From contig NZ_JAMXWN010000002.1 of assembly GCF_024125425.1 (NCBI RefSeq), positions 62,001 through 126,000 of the forward strand: DNA of 64,000 nt. The letters run 5' to 3'. Shown one piece after another: positions 16,562-26,253 of the stretch. How positions within the stretch are numbered: the first letter of the stretch is position 1; every line of letters starts with the position of its first letter. Under the pieces are notes generated by a model. That model did not search any database. It was given only the letters and a program-made list of their open reading frames with translations, and was not told where the DNA came from. The stretch comes from Sporolactobacillus kofuensis. GTDB lineage: Bacteria; Bacillota; Bacilli; Bacillales; Sporolactobacillaceae. Both the position numbers and the translations under genes were made by a program.

Positions 16562-18568
16562 ATGAATTACAGAAAAGGAATTGAGATTAAAGACTTATTG
16601 AAGCTGTCATCGGTCTCTTCTCCGGATATTTCCCGTGATGGGAAAAAACTCGTCTACGTCAAAACCAACATTGATGAGGCTTTGAATCGCTACCGTTCTG
16701 AACTGATTTTTCGCGACCTAGAAACAGGTGCTGAAAAGCGGTTGACAGAGGATGACGCTTCAAATAATTCTCCACTTTGGTCACCGGATGGATCCATGCT
16801 GATGTACTTATCTGATCGTGGCGGGGACAAGCAGGCTTATGTTATATCTTCTAATGGAGGGCAACCGAGAAAAATCACACAAGCGGATCATGGCATCGAC
16901 CATATCTTTTGGCACCCCGACTCCGAGCACTTCTTTTATAGTACAAAAGTGAATTCGACGCATGAACAAGCCGGTTCAACTGATTCTTCGGGACAGCTCG
17001 AGATTAAGAGAATAACCAAAATTAGCTACAAAACAGATGCAGAAGGTATTTTCGATCCCGATTTGGAGAACAAGATTTGTCTGAAATCGATCCATGGGAC
17101 TGATAATAAGGTCATTTCGGATTATGCAATTGGCTATGGGCTAACAAGGGTTGGTGATGTTTCACCAGACGGACGCTACTTATTATGCGAACGGGAAGTA
17201 GAAAAAGAGAATGCATTTAATTTTGATACTGGTGCTTGGTTGCTTGATTTGCAGACCGGAGAACAAAAGTGGATTACAGAGCACTATGAGACTGGTGTAT
17301 TCGGTGAAGCAACTTTTTCCCCAGATGGGAAGTATATTGCGTTATTTGGAAATCCAAAACGCTATGAGACGCCCAATCAGTTTTCGGTATATTTGTATCA
17401 CCGAGAAAGCGGAGCATTGATTGATTTATTATCCGAACAGGACATGCAATTAGGCGACTGGGCAGTCGGTGACTTTCAGCAGAATCGCATGCGTCCGCGA
17501 ATCCAATGGGCATGCGACAGCAAGTCAATGTACTTTACGGCAAGCGTGGACGGCTATGTGGAACTCTTTAGAGTGACCGTTGAACACGTTTTTGAACAGG
17601 TGACACATTTTCATCAGCATCTTTTCGAGTTTGTATTAAATCCTGCTCAGCCCCAGGCGATGATTGGACTGAGTGCACCTGATTCACCGAGCGAACTTTA
17701 CATGTTTGATCTGACGGATCATCATGATGACGTATTCACACATGTTAATGAAGCAATACTTCATCAACGACGAACGGCAAAGTATGAACCCATCCATTGC
17801 CGTACCTTTGATCATCAAACATTAGGTGGTTTTCTTGTCTATCCAACAGATTATGAAGAGGGCAGAAAATATCCACTGATTATGAATATTCATGGTGGTC
17901 CCTATATGATGCATGCCGCAACATTCTTTCATGAAGTACAGGTTATGGCTGCTTCTGGCTATGCTGTATTACTTCTGAATCCCAGAGGCAGCTTCGGATA
18001 TGGGCAATCATTTGTTAGTCAGGTGACCGGTCATTATGGTGAGGGCGACTATCAAGATCTGATGGATGGTTTAGATTTTGTTTTGGCCAATTACGGGTTT
18101 ATTGACCCAGATTCGTTGTTTGTTACTGGAGGCAGTTATGGTGGGTTTATGACGAACTGGATCGTTGCACATACGCATCGTTTCAAGGCTGCAGTCACTC
18201 AGCGGTCTATGTCGAACTTTATTAGCCTATTTGGGACCGGGGATATCGGCTATCACTTTTTTATTGATGAAATGGCTGCGGATATCCATGACTTTGAGAC
18301 ACTATGGAAGCATTCGCCTTTAGCTTATGTCCAAAATGTTGAAACACCAATGCTTATTATGCAGAGCGAGAATGATAACCGTTGCCCGATGGAGCAGGCA
18401 GAACAATGGTATACCGCATTGAAATATGACAATAAGGTAGCAGAATTTATTCGTTTTCCCCAGTCATCCCATGAATTGTCAAGAAGCGGTATCCCCTCTC
18501 TACGTGTAAAGAGGTTATTATTAATGATGGAATGGTTTTCCAGATATACTCTGAACTCTAATGAATGA
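16562..18568 (+). CDS. S9 family prolyl oligopeptidase / acylaminoacyl-peptidase
   Basis: This is a 668-residue cytoplasmic serine peptidase. The N-terminal ~400 residues form a beta-propeller with repeated SPDG motifs (LWSPDGSMLMYLSD, FSPDGKYIALFG). The C-terminal alpha/beta hydrolase has nucleophile Ser525 in GGSYGGF, Asp605 in SENDNR and His637 in SSHELSR. It trims short, often proline-containing or N-acylated, peptides. Its position after the M20 gene supports a peptide-degradation operon. Confidence 0.92.
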   Translation: MNYRKGIEIKDLLKLSSVSSPDISRDGKKLVYVKTNIDEALNRYRSELIFRDLETGAEKRLTEDDASNNSPLWSPDGSMLMYLSDRGGDKQAYVISSNGGQPRKITQADHGIDHIFWHPDSEHFFYSTKVNSTHEQAGSTDSSGQLEIKRITKISYKTDAEGIFDPDLENKICLKSIHGTDNKVISDYAIGYGLTRVGDVSPDGRYLLCEREVEKENAFNFDTGAWLLDLQTGEQKWITEHYETGVFGEATFSPDGKYIALFGNPKRYETPNQFSVYLYHRESGALIDLLSEQDMQLGDWAVGDFQQNRMRPRIQWACDSKSMYFTASVDGYVELFRVTVEHVFEQVTHFHQHLFEFVLNPAQPQAMIGLSAPDSPSELYMFDLTDHHDDVFTHVNEAILHQRRTAKYEPIHCRTFDHQTLGGFLVYPTDYEEGRKYPLIMNIHGGPYMMHAATFFHEVQVMAASGYAVLLLNPRGSFGYGQSFVSQVTGHYGEGDYQDLMDGLDFVLANYGFIDPDSLFVTGGSYGGFMTNWIVAHTHRFKAAVTQRSMSNFISLFGTGDIGYHFFIDEMAADIHDFETLWKHSPLAYVQNVETPMLIMQSENDNRCPMEQAEQWYTALKYDNKVAEFIRFPQSSHELSRSGIPSLRVKRLLLMMEWFSRYTLNSNE

Positions 18569-18577
18569 GGTGTGGCG

Positions 18578-19378
18578 ATGTTAAAGACGTTGCAGACAGC
18601 AATGATGATTCTTAATAAATTCACCATTGAAAAATCTTCCTGGACAGCACGTGAACTTTCTGAAGAACTTGACCTTCCTCAGGTGAATGTGTATCGCATT
18701 CTTGAATCATTTGAACAAGGCGATTATGTCATTAAGAATGACATTACGAAACAGTATCAATTGGGAAAGCGTTTGGTTCAATTAAGTGAAATTGCAGGTA
18801 AGAAACGGGATGTTGTTGAACTCCTTCGCCCCGAAATGCGAAAGTTAATGCATGAAACTGGGGAAGCGGTTTTTCTTGTTGGTTTAAATGGTGTACAGGG
18901 TGTCACTTTGGATGCTCTTGTACCTGAAAATAAAGTGGGCTTTTCAATAGCACTGGACGGAAGAGCTCCACTCTATGCAGGCGCATCCTATTGGTCAATG
19001 CTTGCCTATCTTGGCAACGATCTCATTAATCGCACTGAAAAAGGATCATTCGAAGCATTGCTTTCACCTCGTACGTTAACACCGCAATTATTGGAAGAGA
19101 AACTGGCGTTTGTTCGGAAATATCACTGGGTTTCCAGTCATGGTCAATTTACACCGGATATTATTGCAGTTGCTTCACCTTTGTTTTTGAACGCCCATGT
19201 GATTGGCTCAGTTACCATTGCGAAGCCTACTTACCGCGTGAAAGAAAATGATGAACAAGAAATCGGGGCAGCGGTCAAAAAAACAGCAGATCGTCTGAAT
19301 ACACTGCTCAATTTCCATCAAATCAACCTTGACTATTATGTATATTTCAGAAATAGACATACAAATGAAAAACAGTAA
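18578..19378 (+). CDS. IclR-family transcriptional regulator
   Basis: This ~266-residue regulator has an N-terminal winged HTH (WTARELSEELDLPQVNVYRI) and a C-terminal IclR effector domain from about residue 75. Start ATG 18578 is preferred over GTG 18572. It is embedded in the peptide-catabolism operon 9 nt after the S9 gene, so it may respond to a product of that pathway and control the locus. Confidence 0.9.
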   Translation: MLKTLQTAMMILNKFTIEKSSWTARELSEELDLPQVNVYRILESFEQGDYVIKNDITKQYQLGKRLVQLSEIAGKKRDVVELLRPEMRKLMHETGEAVFLVGLNGVQGVTLDALVPENKVGFSIALDGRAPLYAGASYWSMLAYLGNDLINRTEKGSFEALLSPRTLTPQLLEEKLAFVRKYHWVSSHGQFTPDIIAVASPLFLNAHVIGSVTIAKPTYRVKENDEQEIGAAVKKTADRLNTLLNFHQINLDYYVYFRNRHTNEKQ

Positions 19379-19464
19379 TTTTATATAGAGAAACTAAGAG
19401 CCGCTTAAACTTTTACTATATATTTCTATGAATTAATTAAATGAACATAAATGGAGGTACTTTC

Positions 19465-20409
19465 ATGCTACTTAGCCAGGCCATAACTGTACTTAATAAA
19501 CTCGATGATATCCATATAAACGGTAATGGAGTCGTTCACTTTTTCGATGAATTTCCAAATGTGAAGGCAACATATGAAACCGTTCAAGGTGAAAAAGGAA
19601 GCACAGATTTTGTAAAGATTATTATTCCGGGAACGGAAGGAAAAACTGTGTCTGGTCAAGCACCGACGGTTGGCATTATCGGACGGCTCGGTGGAATCGG
19701 GGCGCGTCCTTCCAGAATTGGGCTCGTATCCGATGGTGATGGGGCCGTTGCTGCACTTACCGCAGCATTGAAGTTGGCAGAGATGCAATTAAAAGGAGAC
19801 CAACTAAAGGGTGATGTCATAGTTGCCACACACATTTGTCCAACAGCACCAACATTGAAGCATGAGCCGGTTGACTTTATGGATTCGCCCATTGATATTC
19901 AAACGATGAACGAACATGAAGTATCACCTGAAATGGATGTCATTTTATCGATTGATACAACAAGAGGCAATCGTATTGTTAATCAAAAGGGTATTGCCAT
20001 TTCACCTACTGTCAAAGAAGGGTATATCTTGCGCGTCAGTGAAGACCTACTTCGGATACAAGAGATGACGACAGGACAATGCGCACTCACCATTCCGATT
20101 AGTAACCAGGACATTACACCCTATGGCAACGGACTTTATCACATGAATTCGATTCTGCAGCCGGCAGTTGCAACATCCGCACCGGTTGTCGGCGTCGCAA
20201 TTACCGCACAATCGGTTGTTCCGGGCTGTGGGACGGGCGCAAGTCATGAAGAAGACATTGCTGCAGCTGCTACCTTCGCTGTCGAAGTGGCAAAGGAAAC
20301 AACGAATGGAACTTGCGCTTTCTATGATGTAGGGGAATTTGATCGGATTCAAGACTTGTATGGAACGATGAATATTCTTCAGACACAGGGTCATTCGGTA
20401 AGGAGCTGA
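19465..20409 (+). CDS. DUF1177 family protein
   Basis: This ~314-residue protein begins MLLSQAITVLNKLDDIHING behind GGAGGT. It contains a Gly-rich stretch GIIGRLGGIGARPSRIGLVSDGDGA, an HICPTAP segment and a VVPGCGTGASHEED segment, with His, Asp and Cys that could be catalytic or metal-binding. This pattern matches DUF1177, for which I know no biochemical function. It is translated together with AroM (2-nt gap). Confidence 0.75.
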   Translation: MLLSQAITVLNKLDDIHINGNGVVHFFDEFPNVKATYETVQGEKGSTDFVKIIIPGTEGKTVSGQAPTVGIIGRLGGIGARPSRIGLVSDGDGAVAALTAALKLAEMQLKGDQLKGDVIVATHICPTAPTLKHEPVDFMDSPIDIQTMNEHEVSPEMDVILSIDTTRGNRIVNQKGIAISPTVKEGYILRVSEDLLRIQEMTTGQCALTIPISNQDITPYGNGLYHMNSILQPAVATSAPVVGVAITAQSVVPGCGTGASHEEDIAAAATFAVEVAKETTNGTCAFYDVGEFDRIQDLYGTMNILQTQGHSVRS

Positions 20410-20411
20410 TT

Positions 20412-21092
20412 GTGGTGGCTTCTTTAGGTGTCCTTACTATTGGACAAGCTCCACGAACGGACGTGCAGCCGATCATTGAAGCTCATCTGACAAAAAATAC
20501 TGACCTGATTCAGAAAGGTGCTTTGGATGGTCTTTCGAAGGAAAGGATTAAGGAACTGGCGCCATCGAACGCATTGCACAGTGACTATATCTTAACCTCA
20601 CGCTTGAAGAACGGTGACCATGTTGCAATGGATCGGCGAAAGCTTCAGCCACTTGTCCAGAAGAGAATTAATGATTTCGAGCAAGAGAATGTCAATCATA
20701 TCCTTCTGCTTTGTACAGGCGTCTTCCCGCAATTGACAACAAAAACGGCACAGATCATTGAACCAGATCATGTGCTTCCACAGGTAATTAAACTCATGCT
20801 GGGAAATAAAAGGTTAGGCGTCATTGTGCCTTTGGCAGAACAGGTGGCAAATATTGATCATAAATTTTCTGATGTAGATTTGGATCCTCTACTCACACAT
20901 GCATCACCCTATGAAAAGAATAAGGATGATTTTATTAAAGCGGCAATGGTTTTAAAGGATCAGGTAGATCTTATCGTAATGGATTGCATGGGCTATAATG
21001 AAGAGATGAGAAGTTGGGTTGCTCATTATACCCACTTGCCTGTCCTGCTTTCTAATGCCTTGATGGCAAAGATCATCTCAGAATTTATCTGA
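20412..21092 (+). CDS. AroM family protein
   Basis: This 226-residue protein starts at GTG 20412 with VLTIGQAPRTDVQPIIEAH, the AroM hallmark. Two cysteines sit in LLLCTGVFPQL and IVMDCMGYNEEM, in positions that resemble the paired catalytic cysteines of the Asp/Glu/hydantoin racemase superfamily. AroM has no firmly assigned function; a racemase-like role is inferred only from this layout. Coupled to DUF1177 upstream and the M29-like gene 26 nt downstream. Confidence 0.8.
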   Translation: MVASLGVLTIGQAPRTDVQPIIEAHLTKNTDLIQKGALDGLSKERIKELAPSNALHSDYILTSRLKNGDHVAMDRRKLQPLVQKRINDFEQENVNHILLLCTGVFPQLTTKTAQIIEPDHVLPQVIKLMLGNKRLGVIVPLAEQVANIDHKFSDVDLDPLLTHASPYEKNKDDFIKAAMVLKDQVDLIVMDCMGYNEEMRSWVAHYTHLPVLLSNALMAKIISEFI

Positions 21093-21118
21093 AGACCTAT
21101 TTAAAGGAAGTAATCGTA

Positions 21119-22066
21119 ATGGATGAACAAATGATTAAAGTGTGCCGAAATATCCTTGAGAAATGTATGGCACTTAAAGAACATGAAACATTTCTAGTTG
21201 TTACTGATGAAACTAAAGAAGAACTCGCGCGTCCTATTTACGAAGCAGGCAAACAAATGGGTGCAGAGTCCATGCTAACACTTATGAAAGATCGGATTCG
21301 ATCAGGTGAAGAGCCTCCAGATGCTATTGCAGAGGCAATGAAGGCAGCAGATGTTGCGGTATGCATTACGCAATGTTCACTGACCCATACGAAAGCACGT
21401 AAAGAAGCTGTTGCGGCTGGTACACGATTAGCAACCATGCCGGGTATCTCAAAGGATATGTTCATGAATGGAGCAATTACTGCTGATTACCATGAAGTAG
21501 AACAGCTGACCTACAAAATGAAGAACATTTTGGATCAAGGCAATAATGTCGTGATTAATAAGAATGGTTATTCATTCTCATTCTCCATTAAAGGAAGAGC
21601 AAGTATTCCGAGTACAGGCGTCTACGTTCATCCTGGTAAATCTGGGAATCTGCCATCTGGTGAAGCGTTCATTGCACCTGTTGAAGGAACCGCCAATGGG
21701 CAGCTCTACATTGATGGATCGGTGGTTGGTGTTGGTAAACTTGATCAACCAATGATTCTCACGGTAGAAAAAGGTCGATTGGTCAATGCGGAAGGTGAAC
21801 ACTCGGATAAGTTACTCAGCATTCTGGGCGACGGGCTTGGCCGCTCAGTTGCCGAGTTCGGCATCGGGACCAATAAGAGTGCCCGCATCACAGGGAATGT
21901 TCTCGAAGATGAGAAAGTCTACAAAACCGTTCATATCGCCTTTGGCAGCAACCTAACCTTTGGCGGTACGGTGGAAGCCGGCGTTCATATTGATTGCGTC
22001 TTTAATCAACCTGATGTATTGATTGATGATCAGAAGACCATAGATAAAGGTGAAATGAAATTCTGA
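21119..22066 (+). CDS. M29-like aminopeptidase (thermophilic metalloprotease family, short form)
   Basis: This 315-residue protein resembles the M29 aminopeptidase C-terminal half. EFGIGTNKSARITGNVLEDEKVYKTVHIAFG contains the Glu and His type metal ligands, and GAGVHIDCVF-like VEAGVHIDCVF closes the site. It is shorter than full M29 enzymes (about 400 residues), so activity may differ. It is the last gene of the peptide operon before a strong terminator. Confidence 0.78.
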   Translation: MDEQMIKVCRNILEKCMALKEHETFLVVTDETKEELARPIYEAGKQMGAESMLTLMKDRIRSGEEPPDAIAEAMKAADVAVCITQCSLTHTKARKEAVAAGTRLATMPGISKDMFMNGAITADYHEVEQLTYKMKNILDQGNNVVINKNGYSFSFSIKGRASIPSTGVYVHPGKSGNLPSGEAFIAPVEGTANGQLYIDGSVVGVGKLDQPMILTVEKGRLVNAEGEHSDKLLSILGDGLGRSVAEFGIGTNKSARITGNVLEDEKVYKTVHIAFGSNLTFGGTVEAGVHIDCVFNQPDVLIDDQKTIDKGEMKF

Positions 22067-22093
22067 GCGGACAATTTAACGCTCGGTAAAAGG

Positions 22094-22146
22094 GAACACG
22101 CCTCATTGCAACGATGTTAGGTTTGCGATGAGGCGTGTTCTTTTTC
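22094..22146 (+). terminator. Strong intrinsic terminator after the M29-like gene
   Basis: GAACACGCCTCAT pairs with ATGAGGCGTGTTC (13 bp, extended inside by TGCAA/TTGCG-type pairing), followed by TTTTTCT. It ends the long operon that begins at 9747. Confidence 0.9.
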
Positions 22147-22362
22147 TGAACTCATTTTATTTCCAAAGATGTAGGGGATGCCTCCTTCATTCTTTGTAAC
22201 CAACTGCAGCAAACTTATTTTATTGAATTGAGTCATTTTGATCTTTTATATACGAAACGATTATAATAAAAAAATAAGATGAGATGAATTGAGTATTGAT
22301 TAATCCATGAAAAAGTTACGTTCATTTTCGCTGTGAAAATTCGTTTGTGAGGAGGGGTTCCT

Positions 22363-22812
22363 ATGAAAGAAGTAAAACTCGCACTCATTAATATTTTATT
22401 GGCATTTTCTATCCTATTTGTGCTGTATCTGACGATGATACCTCATGCACTCATTCACACAGGGGATGTGAATGGAGCAGTTGTTCAGCGATTCAATTAC
22501 AATTTAAATCCATTGCTGATCTTCCAAAATTTTAAAACAGACTCACTCTTTTATTTTCTCGTCGATGACCTGGGGAATATTATGTTATTTATTCCTTTTG
22601 GACTTTTTCTATCGATGAGGTTTCCAGAGTTTAAGTTCGGACAAATTGGATTTTTTGGTGCACTCTTCTCAGCGACGATTGAATGGGTTCAACTTTTCCT
22701 GCCAAATCGAATGACGGATATTGATGATGTCATTCTGAATACAACCGGTGCTCTTGTGGGGTATTTTCTGTATCGTTTCTACGTTGAAGCGGGAGAAGAA
22801 GTGGACAACTAA
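22363..22812 (+). CDS. VanZ-like membrane protein
   Basis: This 149-residue protein has about four hydrophobic helices and the VanZ family segments NIMLFIPFGLFL, GALFSATIEWVQLFLPNRMTDIDDVILNTTGALVGY. VanZ homologues can give low-level teicoplanin resistance, but most are uncharacterised. It has its own RBS (GAGGAGGGG) and is isolated between terminators. Confidence 0.85.
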   Translation: MKEVKLALINILLAFSILFVLYLTMIPHALIHTGDVNGAVVQRFNYNLNPLLIFQNFKTDSLFYFLVDDLGNIMLFIPFGLFLSMRFPEFKFGQIGFFGALFSATIEWVQLFLPNRMTDIDDVILNTTGALVGYFLYRFYVEAGEEVDN

Positions 22813-23011
22813 TCAGTTGTTTGTTTTCTATTATTCGTAGGTAGTTTCGAGTGCATTTTGTTGACATATTCTAGCTCTGAATTTAGAATTAATTCCATTA
22901 TATGCAACAACCTAATAAGAGTTGGCAACATAGCTTCTGATGTTTTCTAAGCAACCATAAAGTATGTGCTAAATCGTGAATCCAACAATGTTTAACGATA
23001 AGGTATCTGGT

Positions 23012-23040
23012 ACTCTTTGATTCTTGGAAGAGTTTTTTTT
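23012..23040 (+). terminator. Short hairpin with long T-run upstream of the SsuB-like gene
   Basis: ACTCTT (23012-23017) and AAGAGT (23028-23033) pair, followed by eight T. The stem is short. It probably ends the VanZ transcript or attenuates the following operon. The rest of 22813-23102 shows no gene. Confidence 0.45.
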
Positions 23041-23102
23041 GTTGCCTTTATCCCGAGTAAATTTATATGAAAAAGTGATTTTTCATGAAAAGGGAGGACA
23101 AT

Positions 23103-23834
23103 ATGGTTAATACTTCAAGAAAAGGCATCATCCTTGAATTAAGTCATGTTCAGAAGAAATTTGGAAACCATGAAGTGTTAAAAAACATTGACTTAAAAAT
23201 TTCTTCGGGGGAGTTTGTCGCCATAGTTGGCAAAAGTGGGTGCGGAAAGAGCACGTTGTTACGTCAAATTGCGGGCTTGGATCAGCCAACAGAAGGATCA
23301 GTTAACTATGATTCTACTCGTCTCAAAGGTCTTTCTCCAGACGTACGTATTATGTTCCAAGATTCGCGATTGCTTCCATGGAAGCGCGTCCTGAATAATG
23401 TCGGTCTTAATATGAAGAAAGATAATCTTCAGAGTGCGAGAACCGCGTTACAGAGTGTTGGTTTATCAGACAAAGAGACAGATTGGCCAAAATCATTATC
23501 TGGTGGCCAACAGCAGCGTGTGGCACTTGCTCGAGCTCTTGTAAGTAAACCTAGACTGCTCCTGTTGGATGAACCCCTTGGCGCACTCGATGCATTGACA
23601 CGTATTGAGATGCAGAGCCTGATCTCAAGCATTTGGGAAGATGAAAAATTCACAGCCGTTCTCGTCACTCATGATGTCAGCGAAGCGGTCTTTCTCGCTG
23701 ACCGCATTATCTTGATTGAAGATGGTGCGGTGAAGCTGGATAAGCCGGTGAATCTACCAAGACCAAGGCAGCGGGGGAGCGTAGAATTCGCACAAATCGA
23801 GAATGACGTATTAAGTAAAATACTTGCAAAATAA
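23103..23834 (+). CDS. ABC transporter ATPase, SsuB/TauB/NrtD type
   Basis: This ~243-residue ATPase begins [21 protein letters not shown] behind AAGGGAGGAC. It has Walker A GKSGCGKS, signature [24 protein letters not shown] and the subfamily mark [18 protein letters not shown]. Homologues drive sulfonate, taurine, nitrate or pyrimidine-precursor uptake. No monooxygenase or sulfur gene is near. It works with the binding protein at 25071 and permease at 26254. Confidence 0.9.
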   Translation: MVNTSRKGIILELSHVQKKFGNHEVLKNIDLKISSGEFVAIVGKSGCGKSTLLRQIAGLDQPTEGSVNYDSTRLKGLSPDVRIMFQDSRLLPWKRVLNNVGLNMKKDNLQSARTALQSVGLSDKETDWPKSLSGGQQQRVALARALVSKPRLLLLDEPLGALDALTRIEMQSLISSIWEDEKFTAVLVTHDVSEAVFLADRIILIEDGAVKLDKPVNLPRPRQRGSVEFAQIENDVLSKILAK

Positions 23835-23852
23835 AAAGAGAGATGGAGGAGA

Positions 23853-25049
23853 ATGATGGTTTCCTTAAAAGAACGAAATCAAGTAGAGTTTCAACAGAAG
23901 CTACAGGCAAACATGAAGCAGAATCATATTGATGTTCTGTTATTGACCAGTCAGGAAAATATCTTCTATGCGACAGGTTATTCAAGTAAATTTCTGTCTC
24001 TTATGAAGCAGCCGGGTGTAGCCTATGCTATTGTTCCAGCTGAGGGCACATGTAAATTAATCATTAATAATTTTGAGAAGCAAACTGCTGATCTGCAGTG
24101 CAAGAATATTGATATCATTCAATATGATTCTTGGATTTTTATTGATGATGGAGAAGAAAAGTCAGATAAGAAAACAACACAAATGAACCTGAATCAGTCT
24201 TATCAGATCGTTCAAGAACTCATTTCGAAGATCAGTCCTACACCGGTCATTGGCGTAGAGCCTCTTTCACTAACGTGGAAACTGACGGAACAATTGTATT
24301 CAGATTACGGTGCGGATCATGTTATTGATGTGACGAATGAATTACTTAAAGTCCGGGTGATTAAGACAGAATGGGAGATTGAGATTCTCAGACACGCAGC
24401 AAAGCTTGCTGAGAAGGCAACACAACTCACCGCGCAAGAATTAATACCTGGAATGAATGAATTCGATATGAATGCCATCTATCGCAAACATATTGATGCA
24501 TTAGATAATCACGCGATTAATACGACGCTTGTGACATCTATTGGTCCTAATTATTCGGCGCCATTCATCTTGAGAGACTATGCATTAAAGGATGGCGACA
24601 TCGTACGCTTGGACGGCGGCGTTAATTATTATGGGTACCAGTCGGATGTTGCGCGTACATTTGTCATTGGCGCTCATGCAACTGAGGAACAGCAATCGAA
24701 GTTTGACGCCTTGTACGAAGGTTTCTCAAAAGGTTTATCATTAGTTAAACCTGGTGTACGTCTGGCCGACCTTTTTGAGACAGTAAATGGAACAATTCAA
24801 AAAGTTGGTATTCCGAATTATTTCAGGGGTCACCAGGGGCATTCCATTGGTGTGAGTGCGTTTAGTGAGGAAGCCCCTTTTATTGCGCCTAATCAGGATC
24901 TTGTTTTTCAAGAGAACATGGTTTTCTGCTTGGAAGTCCCTTACTACAGTACTAAGGGCGGTTACAATATTGAAGACGAATTTTTAGTTACCAAAGACGG
25001 TATTGAACGATTCACGCAAGCGAATGAATCGCTTAATTGGCCATCTTGA
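23853..25049 (+). CDS. M24 family Xaa-Pro peptidase/creatinase-like protein
   Basis: This ~398-residue pita-bread enzyme has an N-terminal creatinase domain and a C-terminal M24 domain. Metal ligands are LDGGVNYYGYQSD (two Asp), HQGHSIG (His), CLEVPYY (Glu) and NIEDEFLV (Glu), a full set. It would cleave Xaa-Pro dipeptides or a C-N bond of a related substrate. Unusually it lies between the ATPase and binding-protein genes of an ABC system, implying it acts on the imported compound. Confidence 0.88.
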   Translation: MMVSLKERNQVEFQQKLQANMKQNHIDVLLLTSQENIFYATGYSSKFLSLMKQPGVAYAIVPAEGTCKLIINNFEKQTADLQCKNIDIIQYDSWIFIDDGEEKSDKKTTQMNLNQSYQIVQELISKISPTPVIGVEPLSLTWKLTEQLYSDYGADHVIDVTNELLKVRVIKTEWEIEILRHAAKLAEKATQLTAQELIPGMNEFDMNAIYRKHIDALDNHAINTTLVTSIGPNYSAPFILRDYALKDGDIVRLDGGVNYYGYQSDVARTFVIGAHATEEQQSKFDALYEGFSKGLSLVKPGVRLADLFETVNGTIQKVGIPNYFRGHQGHSIGVSAFSEEAPFIAPNQDLVFQENMVFCLEVPYYSTKGGYNIEDEFLVTKDGIERFTQANESLNWPS

Positions 25050-25070
25050 TCGGATAAAGGGGAGAACATC

Positions 25071-26087
25071 ATGAAAAAATTCAGATTTGTATCGATTGTA
25101 TCAATACTTATGGCTTTTATTCTTGCGCTTGCCGGATGCGGTGCGCAGGGTCAATCACAATCAAGTAAGAATAACGGGAAACTCACGCACTTATCTATTG
25201 GTTATCAGCAAGGTGTTCCATTGTTAACAACAGTGAAGGAACAAGGAAAACTCGCTGAACGCTTGAAGAAAAAGGGTATTTCATTGTCGTGGCATCAATT
25301 TAGTTCAACGACAGACATGATGAATGCTGTTGGCGTGTCCAATGGTATTGATTTTGGTGGTGGCGGTGCAACGGCAAACATTTTCGCTCAAGCGTCCGGC
25401 AAGAAATTTGTTAAAGTAGCCGCTCAGGATTGGATCAGTCATGGCTCCGCCATTCTTGTGCGTGCAAACTCTTCAATTAAGAGTGTAGCCGATCTAAAAG
25501 GGAAGACCGTTGCTGTAACAAAAGGTTCTGCTCAACAATATTTGCTTGTTAGTGCATTGAAGCAAGCAGGAATGAAGTACAGTGATATTAAGCCGCTTTA
25601 CATTCAACCATCTGAGGCGCTGGCAGCATTTAAGAAAGGTGGCCAATTTGATGCTTGGGCGATTTGGGATCCAATTACGGCTCAAGCTCAAGCGAGCACA
25701 AAGACAAGAGTAATCGCTGATAATGGATCAGTATTTGGCAAGGAAGCAGGTTTACAGACGGCGCCGTATTACTTCGCAACTCCGTCTTTAGTGAAGAATC
25801 ATCCGGACGTTGTCAAGATTATTCTTGATGAACTCTCAAAGGCTGGCAAGTGGGCAAAGAAAAATCCTGAAGCTTCAGCAAAATTATTGTCAAAAGCGTA
25901 TAACAGTGACTATAAGATCATGCTTACTGAAGAAGAAAGAGCTGGAAGTAGAAAAATTGTACCGATTACTCATGATTTGCTCTCTATGTTCCAAACTCAA
26001 GCAAATACCTTCTATGATTTGAAGGTTGTCCCGAAAAAGATTGATGCTTACGACAAAAGTTACAATTGGAATTTCAAAAATAATTAA
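25071..26087 (+). CDS. ABC transporter substrate-binding lipoprotein, SsuA/NMT1-like
   Basis: This 338-residue protein has the lipoprotein signal ending in LALAGCG and the SsuA/NMT1-like fold. Segments include DLKGKTVAVTKGSAQQYLLVSAL, YIQPSEALAAFKKGGQFDAWAIWDP and QTAPYYFATPSLVKNHPDV. The ligand is unclear: relatives bind sulfonates, taurine or pyrimidine precursors. Neighbouring M24 and M42 peptidases point to a peptide-like or amide-like compound. Confidence 0.87.
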   Translation: MKKFRFVSIVSILMAFILALAGCGAQGQSQSSKNNGKLTHLSIGYQQGVPLLTTVKEQGKLAERLKKKGISLSWHQFSSTTDMMNAVGVSNGIDFGGGGATANIFAQASGKKFVKVAAQDWISHGSAILVRANSSIKSVADLKGKTVAVTKGSAQQYLLVSALKQAGMKYSDIKPLYIQPSEALAAFKKGGQFDAWAIWDPITAQAQASTKTRVIADNGSVFGKEAGLQTAPYYFATPSLVKNHPDVVKIILDELSKAGKWAKKNPEASAKLLSKAYNSDYKIMLTEEERAGSRKIVPITHDLLSMFQTQANTFYDLKVVPKKIDAYDKSYNWNFKNN

Positions 26088-26253
26088 TAAAGATAAAAAG
26101 TCTGCGAAAGTGTCCTCGTTGTTTCCTTTCGCAACCATTTCTTAAGAAAGTTATAGACTCATGATCGTCTGTGGATGTTTTAATTCCGCTGCGTTCATGA
26201 GTATTTTATCAAATGTGACATTAATGATTGAACAGGAAGATAGGTGACAAATT

